A DNA stretch of 64,000 bases from Halichondria panicea. Lineage: Eukaryota > Porifera > Demospongiae > Suberitida > Halichondriidae. Shown here one piece after another: positions 58,216 through 64,000 of the stretch. The stretch lies in contig NC_087385.1 of the NCBI RefSeq assembly GCF_963675165.1, positions 1,612,501-1,676,500 on the forward strand, in the 5' to 3' direction. Under the pieces are notes generated by a model, which worked only from the letters and a program-made list of their open reading frames with translations, was not told the origin of the DNA and did no database searches. The translations under genes were made by a program, and so were the position numbers. Position 1 is the stretch's first letter. Each line of letters starts with the position of its first letter.

Positions 58216-61200
58216 TGGTGAAGAGTATAAATATCTATTATCATGTAGGTGGAAAGACAGACTTTAAAGAGGAAGTAAGCACAACACGTCACGTACTGCA
58301 CACCAGTATAAGGCTTGTAGCTAAAAAGTAGGTTTCAATTAATGAAGAGGTGTAACGTGATTGCCACTCGGGCCAAAATAGCATAATGAACCACCCACTC
58401 ATCTCATCCCCCACTAGCTATAATTACCCACCCAAACATGTGTACCACCCACTCATATCCCACTCATGATCAATAACACCACCTCCCACTTACCCACTCT
58501 ATGACGACGGGTCCCCAGTTGGGCTCCACGTTGAAGTGAGGGTGACCGTCCAACCAAAGAGAGAGGTTCTTCAGTGTGGGAGACTGCCTCAGGGGAAGCT
58601 GTACAAAACACAGACACATATTATAACACACTATTGCACGATCAAGGATTCTACCTTCTTAAATATTCTCTAATCTCAAAAGTACGTCTCACACTAATCA
58701 TTAATTTATACCTTTTCTCTGGTGTTTCTGTTGACGACGCCCACCTTCTCCTGACCCCCCAGATCTTCCACATTCACCGTCAGGGGGTCCACTATCAGCA
58801 CATTCTGTGGAACACACACATTGTCAATTAGTACTAGAGTGGGAAGAATATTTTCATAAGACTTCTATTTGAGGACTATTACTTTGGAATGTGCTGTGCT
58901 AGTCCTCTGCCTCTTAGCGTCAGGTGTGTTGTTATGGAGATCGTCTTGCTCCAGAGAACGTTTCTTGGGTATCCTCTTGAGACCAGAGCTGGAGGCAAAC
59001 TTCAACTGAACGAGTGGAATTCGTACCATCAACTGGAGAAGGTGTGGTGTGAGGAGAGAATACAATTACACAATTCAGTAAGTAATCAAGATCACACTTT
59101 CCAGCAATTATCAAATACCATTAAAGACAAAGGAATTACCTTGGCGTTATCTGGAGGGGGTGTGGCCATTTTGGATGTGGTTGAACGAGTGCGGGGGGCC
59201 TTTTTCAGAGTGATCTTCAGACCTTGACTCTGTGTGAGGGAAGGGTACGAGGCAGCGATGTGTACGTACAGTGAAATCTATAGTGTCTACATGTATGGAC
59301 ATTTCCCACTACTTTTAGGGAATGAATTTTTGGGCAGAGACAATCCAAACGCGAAAAATAACGTTAAACGCCTTTTTGAGCAAGCAGACAAATCTACACA
59401 CACACACAAGATTTCGTACCTTTTCAATTTCAAAGTCTCTGTCTACCCCTTCAGTTTCCTCAATAGGCTCCGCCCCTTTCTTGCTACCCTTATCCCAATC
59501 CTCGTCACTGGTTACGTCCACCTCTGACTCAGAGGAAGATGATTGATCGTCCACCGCGGGGATGAAGAGATCTAATCCCTCCATGGGGCGTGGCCAGGAA
59601 CCGGTACGGAATGCATACACAATCCTCGACAGTCGAATTACTATAGCCTTGTCCTAATGGGATGCGGAGGGAGTTAAGATTCTTTGATGAAGTTTGAGTA
59701 TTGAACTAAATGCGAAATTACAATGAAATTACGCAGCTTTGTATGCGTTACATGAGAACATTCAAGGACTCGAGATGCACTGTACATGTACTCCATTCAT
59801 CATGACTTAGATCACTAACTGATAGATACGTACCTTTGGCCATCCTAGCGGTACCGAGGGGTTGGAAGAGAGCCCCTCCCTGCGTCTGTGCCTGCGATCC
59901 TCTTCCTCCTCCTCTTCCTCCTCATCTTCTTCGCTGCTTGTGCTCTCCTCTCTCTCAATACCTGTTGTGTGTGTGTGGGGGGGGGGGGGGGAGGGAGGGA
60001 GGGAAGAAGAACATGAGATAATAATTATACATGTACATGTTAGCTTTTCTTACAATACTCCCAAGTACATGTAGGCCTTCCGACTTCTAAACATTTGTTT
60101 TTCTTGCAATATTCCCAGAAGGCCATAACTTCTAAACATTATTCCCAGAAGGCCTTCCGAACGCTAAACATACTCCATGATAGCAACTAACTAAAACTGC
60201 ATGATTGGATAGCTTATGTACTGTACATGTGTGGAGTACTACATGTAAATAGATCGACGTACCTATGTTTGGGTCATAGAGGGCGGACTGTGGCACTGTG
60301 GACTTGAACCTGAGGTGAGGGTCGTTATAGATCAGGTCTTCGGAGTGAATCAGCCCGTGTCTGGGTGGGTGAGAGGAGTAACGTGAATAAGCCTCTACTC
60401 AACGAGCTCTGAAATACTGTTACAACACATACACACAATGCCTTAACCCAATTTAGAATTCGCGTTAAACGAACACTATCCGTAAAGGGCTACATGTATG
60501 TCCACTCCAAAAGGTCCCAAATGCACCATGAAACCCCACCCCCTTTGCTTACTCAGTAACACCCTTGATGAGGTCAGTGTCATGGATGACTGGCAGCCAC
60601 CACGAGGGGACCTCAAACGAGAGCTCACACAACTTGATTAGCTCATCAAACTTGGGATGGGGCTGGATCTGTGAGGGTGTGTGTGTGCGTGTATGTGTGT
60701 GTGGTGTAAGGAACGGACACCAGAGGTTTGAGTGTGTGTGTGTGTGTGTGTGAGTGGGAGCGGGGTAATTAATGTACAGTGTACAGTGTGCGCAATTGTA
60801 TGCAAAGCTAAAGGCAAAACTACCGGACAGTACTTGGTGGTGAGATATTGTAGAGGGTAGTTTGTGTCTCACCTCTTCTCTGATGGCCGACATTAGACTG
60901 ATCCTCTGCAGAGAGCGAGACGCTCTTTCTTCATTTATAGTCTCCACAGCTATTCCAGACAACCCTAGAATAGATAAATTACTGTATGGTGGTATGACAG
61001 CTGCCTACAGCAACCAACTGAACGAGTCTTAGCATGGGAATGATTGAAACGCTTTTTATAAAATGTGGAAACCTAGCTTTAACCCCTGAAGAAAGGTCAA
61101 CTGTGATACTCCTCTTGTATAATGCCAAAACTTCAAAACTTTGTTCCCAAAAGGTGTCAGTTGTAAATGGAATACCCCCAAATACTATACTCAATCGCAG

Positions 61201-62177
61201 CTCGGAAAAACAACAGGAAAGCCTATTTGTAAACTGTTCCACTTAATTAGCTCAACCTTTAAAAAAAAACCACGCCCATAATGTGCCCTCGGTCACCGAC
61301 CCACCTCTTTTTGACTTGCTCTCTCTCTTCTTGAGCACCCTCCAGCACATGCGCTTGAAGTCATGGAAGTAGAGGGTGAGTCGCTCATCCGACTTCTTGT
61401 TCAGGCTTGCCAAAATCCTGGAGGTGTGGTTACAATCACACGACGACACTGGGAGCCATATGCTCACACAAACATATTGTTTACTATAAGTACAAACCCA
61501 ATACGCGTAGGTTTTCAATTTGGTGTATATTGATCAGATTGATCATAATTATAACAATTTCAGACTTCCCCACAATTTACCACACTCATCAGTCAAAATT
61601 TGGCATCACAAAACTAGAAAGTGACTTACCTGAACTGTGACCAGTCGTATTTGTTGATCTCTGAGTTAAACACCACCCCATAATAGGCCACAACTCGAGC
61701 AAAGTCTTGCTCCTCCCTCTTAGACCACCTGCATACATATACACACACAGCGTAAATCATTGACAGGTACTCAGAGCTAAGGAATGCTTCCACTTTCTCC
61801 CACTCTCCCACCCTCCCTCGTACTTCCACACACCCTCCACCATGCGACTTACACATACACTCAGTTGTGTGGCTGAATAAGATTGAGTTTTGGACAGCAA
61901 TACATATGGCACCACAATTACATGTACAGCATGGCCGGCAAATTTGCATAAAGTTTGAGCACTATACAATGTATATACCCCAGCACAGCAACAATGGTGA
62001 TGATATGAAAACTACATATGCACCGTACGCATTTGCACTCCTCAAAATGGTAGATGGCACATGTAAAGTGCATCCAAAGAGAAGAATATATGTACAAACT
62101 TACTTCTGAGCAAGTTCTGCCTTCCTCTGTTCCTTCTTTCTCTGATGCTCAGCTTCCTTCTCCTTCTTAAAGTGCTC
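58070..62177 (-). CDS. CHD7-9/kismet-type chromatin remodeler, C-terminal part
   Basis: Thirteen minus-strand exons in phase: 62177-62104, 61728-61630, 61417-61305, 60964-60873, 60668-60553, 60360-60263, 59961-59834, 59653-59420, 59229-59140, 59032-58883, 58804-58712, 58598-58494, 58159-58070; about 493 residues. The first three give a charged helix then the SANT-like part KWSKREEQDFARVVAYYGVV, NKYDWSQFRILASLNKKSDE, YFHDFKRMCWRVLK, as in CHD7 (YDWTQFR ... KYFHGF ... MCRRV). INEERASRSLQRISLMSAIR matches 'TEERASRTLYRIELLRRIRE'. WPKDKAIVIRLSRIVYAFRT matches 'FWPKDRVMINRLDNI'. EKVGVVNRNTREK with NLSLWLDGHPHFNVEPNW matches the BRK-type end. Chromodomains and the ATPase lie to the right of the window or beyond a large intron. 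The last exon is the least certain. Confidence 0.85.
58163..58214. repeat. (TG)n microsatellite, reads (CA)n on the CHD strand at its last acceptor
   Basis: 26 units. On the minus strand it runs cacaca-TAG into the exon 58159-58070. Confidence 0.95.
60678..60755. repeat. Interrupted (TG)n tract upstream of CHD exon 60668-60553
   Basis: Two TG-rich blocks; on the minus strand they give cacacacacaccctcacag before the exon. A similar C- and CA-rich tract (59965-60000) precedes the exon 59961-59834. Confidence 0.85.
61050..61200. mobile_element. Degenerate copy of the GTGGAACC-type MITE
   Basis: 'ttgttcccaaaaggtgtcag' and 'tgtataatgccaaa' match the interior of the elements at 4278-4620 and 7438-7599, but the ends are eroded. 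In a CHD intron. Confidence 0.4.
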
Positions 62178-62887
62178 CTGTGCGTGGGACAATAAAGGTT
62201 TATAATCACTCTCTTAAGAGAAGCGAGTAGTAAGGAAAGTGTGCTTGCATTGAGGGCCACTTAGCAGATAATCCAGCAGGCATGTTACAACATCTCCCTA
62301 ACTAACGACTAAACCCAGCCATAGAAGCGAAAATAAAGTACTGCAGCTAGGCCTAGTGATACACCCCCCGACATACTGCCCACACATTGTACACACATTG
62401 TAGTAGCGTACTGCAGCTAGGCCTAGTGATACACCCCGACATACTGCCCACACATTGTACACACATTGTAGTAGCGTACTGCAGCTAGGCCTAGTGATAC
62501 ACCCCGACATACTGCCCACACATTGTACACACATTGTAGTAGCGTACTGCAGCTGGGGCTAGTGATACACCCCCCCCGACATACTGCCCACACATTGTAC
62601 ACACATTGTAGTAGCGTACTGCAGCTGGGGCTAGTGTAGTGATACACCCCCCGACATACTGCCCACACATTGTACACACATTGTAGTAATCATTATGTAT
62701 CATTACGTGGATCGTGTTAAGTTAATTCATGGTCACATGATGCTGATCCTATTACCACCCACTTTATAGCCCTTACAATAAGCTAGCTAACAAGACCAAC
62801 TATTATAATAGCTGCTGCTGTAACTTGTGAACTGGAGGCTAAACAAAACAAAATCAAACAAATCAATAACATCTTTCCCACCCCCAT
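62178..62887. other. Spacer between last visible CHD exon and the receptor-like gene
   Basis: Apart from the tandem repeat no coding sequence is evident on either strand. It may be CHD intron and receptor promoter at once. Confidence 0.5.
62338..62690. repeat. 68-72-base tandem repeat, five copies
   Basis: Units start ctgcagctaggcctagtgat at about 62341, 62411, 62479, 62547 and 62619 and continue acaccccgacatactgccca cacattgtacacacattgta. Small differences in the C-run and a 'gtgta' insertion in the last unit. No coding sense. Confidence 0.95.
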
Positions 62888-62899
62888 GTGCTTATAAAT

Positions 62900-63913
62900 A
62901 TGGCAATTGAGAAGAACTGTACAGAGTTGTCTGTGCCTCAATATGAAGAACTCGCTCTTGCAAGAGGACTAGCAGGATTGGTTTGTGCAATCATCTCTCT
63001 AGTAATCCTAGTGCTTATGGTCAAAGGTTTGTTCAAGTCAAAGTTCACTAGAGGACTGCTGGAATGGATAGTGATCTACTTGGCAATGCTAACGATTGTT
63101 GACGATGTATTATTCCTTGTCATAATGCTCCCTACGCTATCGGAATGGTTCGGCTTCTGTCGAGCACTTGGGATTGGACTAGAACTGGTCAACTGGGTGC
63201 AACAAGGATGCACTATCATTCTCTCCTTCCACCAACTCTTCCTGCTCTACAAACTAGTCCAGAAAGTCAGAAATCCGTACGCAGCTATTATGGCTCAGAG
63301 TGAGCAAACAGAGAAACAAGGAAAGGCCATTAAGAAATGTCACTATGCACTGCTACTGCTAATATGGCTGCCTATACTGTTGAATGTAATATGGCTACCG
63401 TTCGAAGCCGAGGGCGATTTCTTGGAGCAAGAACCGGAATGGTGTTGGATTGTGAGTATTACTGATGACTGTGAGAAAGATGGATTGGAATTTGCCGAAG
63501 AGTTGATCATGTGGTTTATACCTATTGTCATAGTGACCATCACTGTTGGTAGTACTGCCATAGCAACGCTAATAGTCTGGGTGTACACTACGGTTAAGAA
63601 ACGCTATCAAGGGGTACAAATCGTCAACGAGAATTACAAGCCAAACAACTCCATAACCCTCACTACGTACACCCTGTTCACACTCCTGTGCCTAATCGAA
63701 TTAAGTGTCAGAACTTATACTATGATTTATCGCAAACACAATTACACCATGTGGATGGTGTTCGCAGTGGTCACTCCATTTAGGGACATCCTACTCCCAG
63801 TGTGTTACAGTGTACAGGTCTTCTTGTACAAGAAACAAAACAGAGCTTTGCTCACACCCTCTCAGGGAAACACTGCAATAAACACAAGTATGGCTCACTT
63901 CCAGCCGGATTAA
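62900..63913 (+). CDS. Seven-helix membrane protein, receptor-like
   Basis: Single exon, 337 residues from ATG 62900 (an earlier in-frame GTG at 62888 ignored). About seven hydrophobic segments: GLVCAIISLVILVLMV, WIVIYLAMLTIVDDVLFLVI, LVNWVQQGCTIILSFHQLF, CHYALLLLIWLPILLNVIW, LIMWFIPIVIVTITVGSTAI, TLTTYTLFTLLCLIELSV and MVFAVVTPFRDILLPVCYSV. The N-terminus has two N-glycosylation-type sites at most (NCTE) and no signal peptide; loop 2 has an EWCW stretch and acidic residues; the tail is short and polar. This is the layout of a G-protein-coupled receptor, but DRY and NPxxY motifs are absent, so the class is unknown, perhaps lineage specific. A TATA-like 'ttataaat' overlaps the start. It is on the opposite strand to CHD and upstream of the CHD exons seen. 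Confidence 0.7.
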   Translation: MAIEKNCTELSVPQYEELALARGLAGLVCAIISLVILVLMVKGLFKSKFTRGLLEWIVIYLAMLTIVDDVLFLVIMLPTLSEWFGFCRALGIGLELVNWVQQGCTIILSFHQLFLLYKLVQKVRNPYAAIMAQSEQTEKQGKAIKKCHYALLLLIWLPILLNVIWLPFEAEGDFLEQEPEWCWIVSITDDCEKDGLEFAEELIMWFIPIVIVTITVGSTAIATLIVWVYTTVKKRYQGVQIVNENYKPNNSITLTTYTLFTLLCLIELSVRTYTMIYRKHNYTMWMVFAVVTPFRDILLPVCYSVQVFLYKKQNRALLTPSQGNTAINTSMAHFQPD

Positions 63914-64000
63914 CAGTTAATGCTATACATGTGTTTATGTTTGTGTGTACTTGTTTCATGTGTTTTTGTGTCCATTTGAAGAAGAAAAAAGAGCCAATTT

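Noticed and set aside
59836-60074. Plus-strand frames rich in P, S and G
   Set aside because: Antisense of the E-rich CHD exon and the C-tract.
62338-62690. CRISPR-like array
   Set aside because: Direct tandem repeat without unique spacers in eukaryotic DNA; a minisatellite.
62298-62703. Minus-strand frames with repeated YYNVCTMCGQYVG
   Set aside because: Translation of the 68-72-base tandem repeat; no start, splice or family support.

Overview
This is animal nuclear DNA, most likely from a sponge or another early-branching invertebrate. The genes are intron-rich with short introns (often 50-300 bases), have metazoan families in intact form (PHLPP, OSGIN, CHD7-9/kismet, COX4, DECR1, TMEM42, DCAF10), and the A/T-rich spacers carry many 'ataattat' words. 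The sponge call is an inference from general character, not from a marker gene.

Layout. 1-10 kb is a compact host block: the 3' end of a CAP-Gly gene (+), COX4 (-) and DECR1 (+) head to head over a 154-base shared promoter, TMEM42 (-), then unresolved exon-like pieces. 11-16 kb holds a broken GNAT acetyltransferase, an intronless intact DCAF10 (+) and a decayed inverted DCAF10 copy (-), with a small three-exon gene of unknown function between them. 16-35 kb is a mobile-element cluster: a 5.8 kb structure with 1.2 kb inverted arms that carry Ulp1-protease/PHD fragments; inside it a Mutator-type foldback element with a 9-base target duplication and a 5'-truncated retroposed fragment with a poly(A) tail; then a Mutator-like (MULE) transposon whose transposase has SWIM and CXXC zinc fingers. 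That MULE was itself hit by a 4.0 kb Tc1/mariner-type element that carries a second, intact gene: a BEN-domain protein. A deleted MULE relative abuts it end to end. 35-46 kb holds two more GNAT copies (one with a single nonsense codon, one intact), a 1728-residue single-exon ORF with nuclease-like and CXC domains, palindromes and a TTAA-flanked foldback element. 45-64 kb returns to host genes: OSGIN (-) and PHLPP (+) share a divergent promoter; the C-terminal half-thousand residues of a CHD7-9/kismet remodeler lie on the minus strand; a seven-helix membrane receptor-like gene (+) sits upstream of its last visible exon, probably within a CHD intron.

How genes relate. COX4 (respiratory complex IV) and DECR1 (mitochondrial beta-oxidation) share a promoter and a compartment. 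OSGIN and PHLPP are both brakes on growth signalling and also share a promoter region, though co-regulation is only inferred. The most notable candidate system is the two-gene Tc1-type element: transposase plus a BEN-domain chromatin/DNA-binding protein between one pair of terminal repeats with TA target duplication. All exon models were assembled by eye from splice signals, phase and remembered family sequence; none was confirmed by transcript data or a search.
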